Source: Monocercomonoides exilis
Lineage: Eukaryota; Preaxostyla; Oxymonadida; Polymastigidae
Length of the DNA: 64,000 nucleotides
Direction: 5' to 3'
Assembly (NCBI GenBank): GCA_001643675.2
Contig: LSRY02000038.1
Span: 537,001 to 601,000, forward strand
In this document: one piece after another, positions 10,833-21,333 of the stretch
How positions within the stretch are numbered: position 1 is the stretch's first letter
Layout: each line of letters begins with the position of its first letter
Made by a program: the position numbers and the translations under genes
The notes under the pieces: model-generated
Database searches by the model: none
Told to the model about the DNA's origin: nothing
The model's input: the letters and a program-made list of their open reading frames with translations, nothing else

Positions 10833-13800
10833 ATGAAAAATGAATATTTCTACATTCCATTCAAACACTTTGAAATTATTGGCATGATATTGAAGATGTC
10901 TTTTATTTCTTTTCAATTTTGTTTCATGGGAATGGTATTACAAAAAGTGTTTTCCACAAACGATCATATGAGAACCCATAATAATATAATGAAAATAAAT
11001 TGTAAAAGAAAGACGATTATGAGCATTGAAATAAGTCTAGAGGCTGTAATTGCTGTAATTCTGTGGAATACATCTTACGTGCATTGCTTGCGCTACGATA
11101 CCACAAATGACAAAGTTGGAACAATTCCAGAATTAAATGTTTTGCAAAAAATTCCTGTAATTGATTGGACGACTTCAACAGAAGCTGAAAATAGTTACAA
11201 TCTAAAGGAAACTTATATGCAAGCACAACATTGTGAAAAGAGTTCTGAACATGATGAATCTGAGGGATGGAAAGGAAAATGGAGAAAGAATCAAAACAAC
11301 AGAATTGAATCGGCAAACACAAACACAAACAGGAATATCTTCAAAATTGAAGGAGACGCATCAAATATTAGCATCCACAATGAAAAGAAAGTTGAAGAAG
11401 GAATTGAAGAAAGCAAGATGAAAAGTCACATTATTCTGGATAATTCATCTCTGTTGTGCATGAATTTGGGGATGATGGCAAATGAAAATAAAAGTTCATT
11501 AACCTTAAGAACTGAAAGTGTTGCGATGATTTCTGGATGCCATTTCGAGGTTAAAAGCGAAATAAGTCCATTTGATTTGTGTTTCAGTCAAATTCAACTT
11601 ACAAACTTGACACTTCGATTTTGGAATTCACAGCAGACCCACATGCCTCCTCTTTTCTCCACGCAAATGAGTGGATCAAAAAGTCACTCAACCAATTGTG
11701 TGTCTGTTTGCTCGTCGCATTTTTCTTCATTCCAGATATCTTCATCTCCATTTCTGTCTTCTCACTTTATTGAAGGGGTTTCACTCACAGATTTGATTTT
11801 CACCAATATTTCAACATTTCCAACACGCAGAAGGATTCATTTTGCTTCAGGATGTGGATGTTCCACTCTGATGAATGACTGCTCATTTTCATCAGTCTGT
11901 GATGTGTATGATGGGGGAATAGTTCCTTCTCTGAACAACCCTTTTACATCTTTGAGTGCTTCAAACTCCTCGTTTATTGGATGTTTCAGAAAAAGAAATG
12001 TTGAATGCAATGGTACTGAAATGGAAAAGAAACATCCAGGGAGACAAAACACAACAGATAATGGAACGAATTCATTCATTTGGTGTGAATGGAATATGTC
12101 GAAAACTCCTGGAGAAGTCGACTCATATGCCGATGGCTCTTCGAATGGCGGAGCAATTTGCATGATCAGTTTATCATCTGGAACACTTTCTTTAAAATAT
12201 TGTTCTTTGAATCGATGCATAGCCTTTTATTCAGGAGGAGGTATTTATTGCTACAATATCAAATCGGTTGAAATTGTGAATAACAGATTTAATGCCTGCA
12301 CTGCAATGAATTATCGTGGGGGTGGAATGTGCATTTTTTCGATCAAAGAATGCGTTCGGATCAGTGGATGTGAATTTCAGAATTGCAAAGCGAATAACTA
12401 TGGAGGAGGGCTTTATCTTGAAAATTTTCAGGTTTCAGAACCAGGATGCATTGAAACAGAAAACGAAGGAAGGGAAGGTGCGTGTGCGTTTGACTGCTAT
12501 TTCTCTTCATGTTCCATAACAAATAATTATGGTGGAGGATTGCGTTGTTATAACATTCCTGTTCAAGTCAAAATGAGGAGCATTCAATTCATTTCATGCA
12601 ATGCATCGTCTTATGGAGGAGGCTTAAGCGTGGATACACGACTGACTACAATGCCAAAAGATGGACATTATTTTTATTTCTTATTTTTTCATGAATGCAA
12701 GTGCTCTGCAGCAACTCCATATGGGCACGATGTGGTATATTTTGATTATCATAATGCCGTTTTGAATTCAGATAATCCGTTCAAAGAATGCTATACGACA
12801 AACACAGATAACCAGAGAGTTTGCTATGCAAGCAACTATTCGAATTTAACGGGTTGGACATATCAGCACACGGAAAAAAAGAATTGGCTGAATGAAAAGA
12901 CGATATACGTCTCAGTGAGCGGGAATGATGGATATGAGCTGTGTGGGGCATATGAATCAAATCCTTGTTTAACTGTAAAGAAGGCGTTTGAGATGTGTGA
13001 GGTGCAGATAAGCTTTGCAATCACGCTTATGGAAGGGAATCACACAAGCGAGGCAACAACTATTGATATTGGGTCAAAGAAGATTTCAGTCATTGGAGCA
13101 GGCAAAGATAAGAGTTCGATTGGAACAGGAGCCCTTTCATCGGTAGGAGCTCTGTTCAGTGTGTCAACAGGTTATCTTGGTTTATTTCATATGAAGGTTG
13201 ATTGCAACTCAATAGCAGAAACTTCACCTAGTGTGTTTGTGGTTTCTGATGGGAGCGGGTCACTCTCATTGGAAGATGTGTTGATCTCGTCAAGTGTTGT
13301 TGGAACGAATGTTATATCGTCATCTGTATTTGTGGTTGCGCTGTCACAGCTGAGGATGATTGATGTGGAGGTCAAAGATATGAAAGTTAGTCAGCCTCTG
13401 TTCTCAGAGCCATCATCAGGAGAAGCTGAATCAGAAGAGAGTTTTCTGTCAAATGTGACAATTCGGAATGTGAATCTGACTGAAGGAAATGGAGTGGTTG
13501 TGGCAAAGAATGTGAATGGAGAGGGGACATTTGTGGTGAGCAACACAACAATTGAGGAATGTGTATGTGAGAATGGGAATGGTGGAGGAATTCATATTTG
13601 TTTGAAGAAAAATGGGAAAGTAGTTGTGAATGGAACAAGTTTGATTGATGGGAATAAGGCAAAGAATAATGGAGGAAACGGAGGGAGAGGAGGTGGGATG
13701 TTTGTGTTGATGGAGAGTGGGGGATGTGGATTGACAATTGGACAGAATGTTGAGTTTTCGAAAGTGAATGTGAATGAGGCCTCATATGGGAAGGATGTGT

Positions 13801-16800
13801 TTGTTCATTGCGGGAGTGGTGTGTTTTTGGAGTCAAAAGTGAATACAAACACATTAGCATTTTTTGACACAAGTACCATTCCATCAGATGTGCTGAAGCT
13901 GAGTGGGAGTGAAAATGGGGATGAAAGTGGAGTTATTCCACTGTTTGTGTATTTTCATTCGTTGGGAACGAAAGTGATTGTTGATGGGAGTGGAGGAAAT
14001 GGGATGAATCACAACCATTGTGGATTTGAAGGGTTTGGGTGTTTGACAATTGATTATTGTGCGAACTCAAGAATGAGTGAAAATGTGAATGAAATGGAGG
14101 TTGTCTCATCTTCTTCCGTCAAGGATGAAATTGAATTTTCTTTATTTGGTGTGATAATTTCAGGCAGAATAATATCATCAGAAGAGGAGGAGAGGATGCA
14201 AGTGGATGTGAGTGATGAAGGATCAGCCACACAAGATTATTTTGTTGGATGTTCGAGTTCGCTGACAATGAGGAGACTTTCATTTGTTGTGATAGGTCAG
14301 TTGAATTCGAGGAGAAGCGCATTTATTCACTCAACATCAACAATCAACATGACGAACTGTTCAGTCTCATTTGAGAGTGGGGCATTAACAGATGGAAAGA
14401 TTGGATACAACATCATTGACATGGCAGGAGGGAATCTGATTGTTGATGGATATGTGATGGAAAGTGCAGTGATAATGAATGGGAAATCGCCAATAACGAT
14501 GACAAGTGGAATGAAATTGGATATTTTGAACAGCAGAGTGAGTGGAGTGGAGGTGAATGCGGCAGGTGGAAATGGAGGAGGGGGATGTTTGAATGTTGGG
14601 ATGGGCGTTAATGGGAATGTGAAAATTGAAGAAAGCAATTTTTCATCGAGATGCACAGGTGGAAGTGGAATGAAAGGGGGAGGGATGATGATATCAGTGG
14701 GGAAGGGAGGGAGTTTGGAAATGAAAAATGTGAACTTATCAGGATGTGAAGTTCCAACAGAGGATGTTGAGGATGGAGGAAGAGGATTGGGAGGAGGGAT
14801 GTTTGTTGAACTTCCTGAAGAGATTGGATCATTTGTTTTAGAAGGAATGGAATTTGAGGGATGTGATGGGTGGAAAGGGAAGAAAATGTTTGTTTCTGGA
14901 TGGGATCTGAGTGAGATTGTGAATGAGGAGCACCTGAAATGGGAGATTAAGGAAGAGGAATTTGGGTTGTTGGATGAGCTGTGTGGATGGGAGAGGAAGA
15001 CGACAGGAGAGGAGGGATATGTGATTCCATTGGTTGTGTATTTGTGGAGGAACTGGAGTGGGGATGGATTTGTTTCTCGAGAGAAAGGAGGAGACTTCAG
15101 TGGATGCGGATTTTCAGAAGCACCATGTTCATCAGTTGATCACTTAATATCGCTGAGATATTCAACACTTGGTGAAGGCGAGTCACACATCAACATTGTT
15201 GGATCAGGATTGCTCCAGAAATCGATTTCATTTTTGTCATCATCATCATTATCAATAACTCCAGTTGTGTCAATTGAGGGAGAGAAAGAAGGCACAAGTC
15301 TGAAAGTGAGTGAGGAAGGGGGAATGATAACATCGAATGTCGAAGCTTCATTCACGAATTTGTCATTTTCTCTGCCAAATGAACTTGTTTCTCAATCATC
15401 GCTCATTCACTCAACTTCATCATCAGCAGCATCACTTTCAATCAAGAGGTGCTCATTTGTTTGCGAAGATTCAACAAAGGAAACGAAATATTATCTGATA
15501 AAAGCAGATGGAGGGAGTGTGGTGATTGAGGATTGCACCCTTTCCCAGTTCAATCTGGGAAAAGGGTTTGTCGAATTCACGGCAGATGTGAAGAGTATTG
15601 ATATGATGAATGTGTCAGTTTCGAACACAACAATCTCAGGAAGCAGTCTGATATCGCTGAGTCAGGCATTCCCAACAAATGTGTTGATCAGCAAAGCAAG
15701 AGAGAACACAAAACAAATCGTGAGGGTGAACAGCTCCTCATTTGTGAACATCACATGCGTGGAGAACAGGCCATGTGTGATGAGCGTGGGATCGTTCTTG
15801 AATGGGATGGAATGTGTGATTGAAGGGTGTGTGCTGACGAAGTGCATGAGCGAGAGGAGCTTGGAAGGAGGAGGGATGAAGATGTTGATGAAGAGAGGAG
15901 AATCGGAGGTGAAAGTGAGTGGGTGTTCATTTGGGATGTGTGTGTGCTCGACAGGGAATGGAAGGGGAGGAGGGATGATGATTGATGCACTTGATCCGAA
16001 TGGGGAATGCTCCAACACGGAAATGCCACCACTTGGGCTGAGATTGGAGAACATCCGATTCATGATGAATGATGCGTTTGTGGGGAAGGATGTGTTCATC
16101 CGATGTGACTCGATTGACTTGCAGCTGAATGAAAGACTGTTTGGATTGGACTTCAGCCAGGAGGCGCTGAAGGGGAAGGACTCGATGTGTGGGAGCGATG
16201 GAGAAGGGAAAGCTGATGTTGATCTGATTCCGCTGATCACATTCTATTATTCTTCACAGGTGTTTGTGTGTGTGAATGGGAGTGACAACAGACAGTGTGG
16301 AGCACAGAACAATCCGTGTGAGAGCATCGGAAATGCTGTGCAACACATTCAACGAAGTGTTGTGAATATGATTCTTATTGATGGGGAAGGGATGATGGGA
16401 GAGGAATGTGTGATTGGGGATGTGAGGATGGTGTCGATGGGGAGGGAGAAGGCGACAGTGCATTTTGAGAGGAAGATGGAGGAAAGAGGAGAGGAGAGGA
16501 GCATGATGGTGTTTGTGAATGAGAGTGTGGTGGAGAGGTGTTTGTTTGTGTTTGGAGAGACATTTGAGAGCACACAGAAATATGTTGTGAAAGTGAAGGA
16601 GGGGCGGATGGTGATGAATGAATGCTCATTTGAGGGTTCAGCCAGTGGGATGGGAAAAAGGCTGAAGAACACACTGGTTGGGGTGGAGGGAGGAGAGATG
16701 GAGATGGTGAGATGCACAATCAGACACATCCATCATTGTGGCAGATTGGTTGTTTTCTGTGGAGAATCATCGAGAGTGATAATGAGTGAGATAAGGATTT

Positions 16801-19259
16801 GGGATGTGGAATCAGAGGGAGATGTGGTTGTTGTGGAAGGGGAGGCGAGAGTGAGTGTGAAAGAAGTGGGGATGGAGAACATAACAATAATGGGGGAGTG
16901 GAGTGTGATGGCGCTGAGAGGGAGTGGAGATGGGAATCTGTCAAACTGCTCATTCAGTGGGTGTGAGAGTGGAAGAGAGAAGGGAGGGGTTGTTTTGTTG
17001 AGCAGTTGTGAGGATGTGAGGATTGAGATGTGTGATGTGAGTGGAGGAGTGAACAGGGCAGATGAAGAAAGAAATTTGAAGGAGATGAATGAAAAGGAGG
17101 AAAAAGAGGGAAGAGAAAGGATATGCAAGTGGAATGTATCGATGGTTGGGATTGAGAGGAGCAGGATTGTGATGGAGGATACGAGGATTCGGGAGTGTGG
17201 AAAAGGGGGATTGTCCGTATTGGCTGGTTATTTGACTGTTGAGAAAGGAGAATTTGAGAACAACAATCCATTCATAGAAAAATATCCATCAATGAGAAGA
17301 AATATCCTTTGCTCAGATTCTGGAATATTGATCGTTTCCAACTTGAAAGGTGGAGATGGGTTGATGCCCAATTCTTCCCTTTGGATTTTGAATGATGGAT
17401 GCACCCTTCGTGGAATAGCAGGAGAAAGACCATCTCCTTTCTTCATTCCCAAATTGGAAGATGTTTCTGTGAATGAAAATGGCAGACATATTGTTGTGAA
17501 ATTCAAGGGATCCCTTTTTGTGCCATGTGACTTGTCATTCAGACTGGTGCATAAAACAGGAGATGTGGAGTTGGTTGAGACATATCCATTTGAGGAAGAC
17601 AGTTTTGTATCCGAAACGGAAGTGATTGGAAGAGTTCCATCAGAGAATATTTCAGCAATTGCAGATGAAACAGAGGTGTCTGTAATGATATTGTTTGGGA
17701 AGCCATTGGCTGCAACTTCTCCACTGATTCTGAAGAACAAAACAGAACCAAAGACAGGAGATGAAAAAGTGGTTGAAGGAGGGAAAGAAGGAAAATCATC
17801 ATGGGCATTGATTGTGATTGTGATATTTGCTGTGCTGTTCTTGATTGTTCTTGTTGCATCGATCGTGGCAACTATTCGATGGAGAAGGGCAAAAGAAGAA
17901 GCGAAAAAATACAAGGAGATTGTGAACGATAACATCAGAAAGGATCCGAAGGCATTTGAGATGGTGACGATGGAGATGTCGCCAGAGGAGCAGTGGAGGA
18001 GAGCAGAGAGGGAGGCAGAAAGGAAGAACGATGAGAGAATGAAGAAGAGAATATATGACACGAATATGGAACATTCTGAGTCTTCAGAGCATCTTCTTTC
18101 TGAGAGTGGTTCAACTGAATATATCCTTGGAAGAGACTCTGACAAGATCCCTCAATGGGCACTGGAAAAGGTTGAAGAAGAGATTCAAAAGAGATCACCA
18201 TCTCCGTCAATTTCTTCCACTTCCACCACAGACACTTCAGACACAGAATCCACCTTTGTTCGAATGGAGGATATGTGTCCAACCACCTCTTCGATGTCGA
18301 ACTTGGTGGATGCCATGGCATGTTCATCTCTTCATGAGAAGCTGATTGTGGATCTGAGGGATTCACTGTTCATGTTGCTTCATGGAAGGAATAAAACAAA
18401 GGAGATGGCAATTGGAACAATGGAAGAGAGGGAGCAGACAGCTGCTCAGATCCTGTTCTGGGTTGCGAATGGAGCTCTTCACTCGTTTGATGAAATGGAA
18501 AATCCTCTTTCATCTTTCGAAAATCTGAATCCTCACATTGTTCTCTTCTCTGAGCATAAGGTTATCTGCATTGTGATGCATTCTGACTTCCTTTCTTCTG
18601 ATGATAGTTCAGATTCCTCATCGATCTCTTCATTACCTGTTGTCTCTTCATCGTCGTCCAATATTTCAGTGATGAGCGAGAGATTCACAGACTCGCCACC
18701 ACCTTCATCTGCTTTTGAAGACGACGATGATATCAGAAAAGAGTGCCTGAGATGGAAGGCACCAGAGCTGTTGATCAACAAGAAGATGGGGGCAACAAAG
18801 GAATCTGTGGCATTCTCGATTGGGATGATGCTGTGGGAATGCTTAACTTTGGAGATTCCGTTTGGAGAATATGATGCCGAGACAGCTGGACAGAAGATAA
18901 CATTTGGAGAAAGGCCATCACGAAAGTTGATAGCAGGAAGGGGAATGGATGAGGTTGTTGGAAGCTGCTGGGAAGAGGAAGCGAGCAAGAGGATGGGGCT
19001 GTTTGAGGTGAAGAAGGAGCTGTTTTCGCACTTTCCAGCGAATGCAGTTGTGATAACAGCCTCAGATGCGATTGCATATGCTGAGAGCTCAGAAAGTGAG
19101 ACAGATGATGAAAAGGAAGGGACAACCATCCAACAAGCAACAACAACAACAAACACAGCCACCACCACTTCTTCAACAGTAACATCAACAACTACTACTT
19201 CAACAACAAAATCAACGTTAAAAACAAGAGAAAATGCAAGTGTGAGACGAATTGATTGA
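10833..19259 (+). CDS. Giant pectin-lyase-like surface protein with TM segment and pseudokinase tail
   Basis: A single 2808-codon frame ending in TGA. A likely signal peptide follows Met1 or, more plausibly, Met63 (11019), where a hydrophobic stretch ends near VHC. The ectodomain has Pmp-like beta-helix repeats with GGG(I/M/L) turns at about residues 465-600. It then has modules opening with a Cys motif of the type CGxxxxPCxTxxxA near residues 690, 1060, 1425 and 1822. A transmembrane helix (ALIVIVIFAVLFLIVLVA) lies near 2322-2348 and is followed by basic RWRR. The cytoplasmic part has kinase subdomain VIII-IX traces, RWKAPELL near 2640 and FSIGMMLWECL. I see no VAIK Lys, HRD or DFG motif, so it should be catalytically dead. 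A Thr-rich tail ends the protein. It resembles receptor-like surface proteins of oxymonads; the ligand is unknown. A broken relative is transposon cargo at 2312-4057. Confidence 0.9.
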   Translation: MKNEYFYIPFKHFEIIGMILKMSFISFQFCFMGMVLQKVFSTNDHMRTHNNIMKINCKRKTIMSIEISLEAVIAVILWNTSYVHCLRYDTTNDKVGTIPELNVLQKIPVIDWTTSTEAENSYNLKETYMQAQHCEKSSEHDESEGWKGKWRKNQNNRIESANTNTNRNIFKIEGDASNISIHNEKKVEEGIEESKMKSHIILDNSSLLCMNLGMMANENKSSLTLRTESVAMISGCHFEVKSEISPFDLCFSQIQLTNLTLRFWNSQQTHMPPLFSTQMSGSKSHSTNCVSVCSSHFSSFQISSSPFLSSHFIEGVSLTDLIFTNISTFPTRRRIHFASGCGCSTLMNDCSFSSVCDVYDGGIVPSLNNPFTSLSASNSSFIGCFRKRNVECNGTEMEKKHPGRQNTTDNGTNSFIWCEWNMSKTPGEVDSYADGSSNGGAICMISLSSGTLSLKYCSLNRCIAFYSGGGIYCYNIKSVEIVNNRFNACTAMNYRGGGMCIFSIKECVRISGCEFQNCKANNYGGGLYLENFQVSEPGCIETENEGREGACAFDCYFSSCSITNNYGGGLRCYNIPVQVKMRSIQFISCNASSYGGGLSVDTRLTTMPKDGHYFYFLFFHECKCSAATPYGHDVVYFDYHNAVLNSDNPFKECYTTNTDNQRVCYASNYSNLTGWTYQHTEKKNWLNEKTIYVSVSGNDGYELCGAYESNPCLTVKKAFEMCEVQISFAITLMEGNHTSEATTIDIGSKKISVIGAGKDKSSIGTGALSSVGALFSVSTGYLGLFHMKVDCNSIAETSPSVFVVSDGSGSLSLEDVLISSSVVGTNVISSSVFVVALSQLRMIDVEVKDMKVSQPLFSEPSSGEAESEESFLSNVTIRNVNLTEGNGVVVAKNVNGEGTFVVSNTTIEECVCENGNGGGIHICLKKNGKVVVNGTSLIDGNKAKNNGGNGGRGGGMFVLMESGGCGLTIGQNVEFSKVNVNEASYGKDVFVHCGSGVFLESKVNTNTLAFFDTSTIPSDVLKLSGSENGDESGVIPLFVYFHSLGTKVIVDGSGGNGMNHNHCGFEGFGCLTIDYCANSRMSENVNEMEVVSSSSVKDEIEFSLFGVIISGRIISSEEEERMQVDVSDEGSATQDYFVGCSSSLTMRRLSFVVIGQLNSRRSAFIHSTSTINMTNCSVSFESGALTDGKIGYNIIDMAGGNLIVDGYVMESAVIMNGKSPITMTSGMKLDILNSRVSGVEVNAAGGNGGGGCLNVGMGVNGNVKIEESNFSSRCTGGSGMKGGGMMISVGKGGSLEMKNVNLSGCEVPTEDVEDGGRGLGGGMFVELPEEIGSFVLEGMEFEGCDGWKGKKMFVSGWDLSEIVNEEHLKWEIKEEEFGLLDELCGWERKTTGEEGYVIPLVVYLWRNWSGDGFVSREKGGDFSGCGFSEAPCSSVDHLISLRYSTLGEGESHINIVGSGLLQKSISFLSSSSLSITPVVSIEGEKEGTSLKVSEEGGMITSNVEASFTNLSFSLPNELVSQSSLIHSTSSSAASLSIKRCSFVCEDSTKETKYYLIKADGGSVVIEDCTLSQFNLGKGFVEFTADVKSIDMMNVSVSNTTISGSSLISLSQAFPTNVLISKARENTKQIVRVNSSSFVNITCVENRPCVMSVGSFLNGMECVIEGCVLTKCMSERSLEGGGMKMLMKRGESEVKVSGCSFGMCVCSTGNGRGGGMMIDALDPNGECSNTEMPPLGLRLENIRFMMNDAFVGKDVFIRCDSIDLQLNERLFGLDFSQEALKGKDSMCGSDGEGKADVDLIPLITFYYSSQVFVCVNGSDNRQCGAQNNPCESIGNAVQHIQRSVVNMILIDGEGMMGEECVIGDVRMVSMGREKATVHFERKMEERGEERSMMVFVNESVVERCLFVFGETFESTQKYVVKVKEGRMVMNECSFEGSASGMGKRLKNTLVGVEGGEMEMVRCTIRHIHHCGRLVVFCGESSRVIMSEIRIWDVESEGDVVVVEGEARVSVKEVGMENITIMGEWSVMALRGSGDGNLSNCSFSGCESGREKGGVVLLSSCEDVRIEMCDVSGGVNRADEERNLKEMNEKEEKEGRERICKWNVSMVGIERSRIVMEDTRIRECGKGGLSVLAGYLTVEKGEFENNNPFIEKYPSMRRNILCSDSGILIVSNLKGGDGLMPNSSLWILNDGCTLRGIAGERPSPFFIPKLEDVSVNENGRHIVVKFKGSLFVPCDLSFRLVHKTGDVELVETYPFEEDSFVSETEVIGRVPSENISAIADETEVSVMILFGKPLAATSPLILKNKTEPKTGDEKVVEGGKEGKSSWALIVIVIFAVLFLIVLVASIVATIRWRRAKEEAKKYKEIVNDNIRKDPKAFEMVTMEMSPEEQWRRAEREAERKNDERMKKRIYDTNMEHSESSEHLLSESGSTEYILGRDSDKIPQWALEKVEEEIQKRSPSPSISSTSTTDTSDTESTFVRMEDMCPTTSSMSNLVDAMACSSLHEKLIVDLRDSLFMLLHGRNKTKEMAIGTMEEREQTAAQILFWVANGALHSFDEMENPLSSFENLNPHIVLFSEHKVICIVMHSDFLSSDDSSDSSSISSLPVVSSSSSNISVMSERFTDSPPPSSAFEDDDDIRKECLRWKAPELLINKKMGATKESVAFSIGMMLWECLTLEIPFGEYDAETAGQKITFGERPSRKLIAGRGMDEVVGSCWEEEASKRMGLFEVKKELFSHFPANAVVITASDAIAYAESSESETDDEKEGTTIQQATTTTNTATTTSSTVTSTTTTSTTKSTLKTRENASVRRID

Positions 19260-19534
19260 TGATTTTGAGAAGAGAACAAGAATTGTTTTTCATCGGAATG
19301 AGGCAAATGATGGTTCCCACAAATATAATATAAGAAAGAAAGATAACGTTTTGAATGTTTTTGTATGTTTTTGTATGTATCTATAAAGTATGTATTTTCA
19401 TGTGTATTTTTATTGATACAATTCCTTTGGGGATTCTTCTTTTTTCTTCCCTTCTGATGTCTTTATGCAGTGTTGTTCCATTTCACATTTTGTAATCTTT
19501 CGAATGAAATAAATAAATACATATATTAATATAT

Positions 19535-20030
19535 GGTAAGTGGGAACAAAACGTACAGTTAAAAATGCTTTTAAAAGCTCAACTGCTTGTTATAAAAATA
19601 ATAAATAAGTTCATTTTGGATATTTCAATTTGTAAATTTTGTTTAATTCTTATTATTGAATTAATGACCCATTTTTGAAATTTTAAATTAACAAAACACC
19701 TGTTTTTTTTTTTTGATAAATATAACCATAACCAGTGATTTAGGTTCTTATTTTAATAAAAAATTATACCCTGATTCATTCGTTGTGAGAAAATTGATAC
19801 CTATAACCTCTCCAAAACCTAATTAGTTAATTCGAAGAAAATATTTTCAAGGGTTTGATCAACGATATTTCAATAAAAAAGGTAGTAATTCAACACTTTT
19901 ATTTTGTACCGAAAAAGAATATTTCTATTTTTTATGTTCCTTTGAATCAATTTGGTCAAGATTATCTGGGAAATGAAACTTTCTTTATTTTTTTTTTTTT
20001 TTTGAACTGTACGTTTTGTTCCCATTCACC
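19535..20030. mobile_element. Small inverted-repeat element (MITE-like), 496 bp
   Basis: The left end GGTAAGTGGGAACAAAACGT... (19535-19560) is repeated in inverted form at 20005-20030, with 24 of 26 bases matching. The interior is AT-rich without coding capacity. I could not find a clear target duplication. Superfamily unknown. Confidence 0.6.
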
Positions 20031-20297
20031 AAATATTTTTATTAATTTGAATATCTGGCTGATCCTTTTAGAAATCAAACTTCCGTTCGAGTTTTGATCA
20101 AAAATTATATCTCAATGGGATTTTGAAAAATTGAACTTAAACTGATAATACACGTTGTTCATGATGTTATTATTGCAAAAACAAAAAATCAACAAAAATC
20201 CCATTGAGATTTAATTTTTAATCAAGACTCGAACGAAAGTATGATTTCAAAAAGGATAAGCCATATTTCTTTCAAAATTTAAATAAAATTTTGAGAA
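20031..20297. repeat. Foldback sequence with arms of about 100 bp
   Basis: The arm at about 20031-20127 (containing TTCGTTCGAG-like and CTCAATGGGATTTTG segments) is an imperfect inverted copy of about 20187-20297. Only about 60 bp separates the arms, so the region could fold into a long hairpin. It abuts the MITE-like element at 19535-20030. Confidence 0.55.
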
Positions 20298-20654
20298 AGA
20301 CGAGCGCTAACTTATATTTTTGAAAATTCTTTTTTGTTTGTTATATTTTTCTCATAAACCTTTAATGAGCAATTCGACAGACTTGGGACTGTGTTTTTTG
20401 TTTCATGAATCTTGTTCCATTCTTCTATTCCTAATTATTTTCTCTTTTTTGATTTTCCAAAATAATTTTTGCTTGAGAATGCTCCACTTTTTTTGATTTG
20501 ATTGCGAAAAAGTTTGGAACAAATAGTTGTTTCATTTATAAATGCAAGTACTTTATCCCATTTTTTCTCCATGAATGCTCACAGATTTTCGAAATGATTC
20601 TTATTTCTTTTCTGTCTTGAATATCTGAATATTGCATTTTAAATGTAGTGAATA

Positions 20655-21105
20655 CTATCTAAACCGGATATAATCACGTCGAATATAATCACATTCGTAT
20701 ATTGTCACATTTTTCCATGTATTGACATTTTTGAACAAATTTTCATTCATTTTTCATCGCACATAATCACAGGGATGAAAATATATAATCATTTTTTAAA
20801 TTATAATGTATGATTTTTTCAATGAAAAATCGATTTTTTGATCGAAAATTTTAATTTTTCGCTTTTTCAAAAATGTGCACAAATAAATCAAAAGAATGTG
20901 TATTTGTGATCAAAATTGTTCAAGCAAGTGAAAAAAGTGTATTTGTGCAGAATTTCCAAAAATAAAAAAAATTGTCCCAAAATTAATAATTTCAATAATT
21001 AATATTTATTTTTTTCTGTGTTAATCATCATCGAGTATAATCACAATCTGATATAGTCACAAAAAGTTATGCAAAAACCGATGTGATTATATCCGGTTAA
21101 GACTG
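20655..21105. mobile_element. Tc1/mariner-pogo-type MITE, 451 bp with TA duplication
   Basis: The ends are CTATCTAAACCGGATATAAT on the left and the inverse of CAGTCTTAACCGGATATAAT on the right, with TA on both sides (20653-20654 and 21106-21107). TA duplication and CAGT-like ends fit pogo/Tigger members of Tc1/mariner. Several internal repeats of a TATAATCAC motif flank both ends. No coding frame is present. A pogo-like transposase relic follows at 21334-22745, but I cannot show that the two belong to the same family. Confidence 0.7.
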
Positions 21106-21333
21106 TATTACAGAATATGGAAAACATGAAAAATTCAAAAAACACTTTAAAATAGGAAAAACACTTAATTAGAATCGAAATTTTCTTCAATTTTCTTTGT
21201 TAATTTTTGCATTATGATGGTTCAAATTTATTGTCTGGATAACATCGTTTTTTATCTCCTTTCTAAATGTTCTTTTCACTATTTTCTCCAACGGCAATTC
21301 TTCTTCTTAAATTTCTTTTTCTTTTTCTTCATG

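Noticed and set aside
16349-17271. Ser/Pro/His-rich minus-strand frames opposite the giant surface protein gene
   Set aside because: They are complements of Glu/Gly/Val-rich coding DNA without their own motifs or starts.
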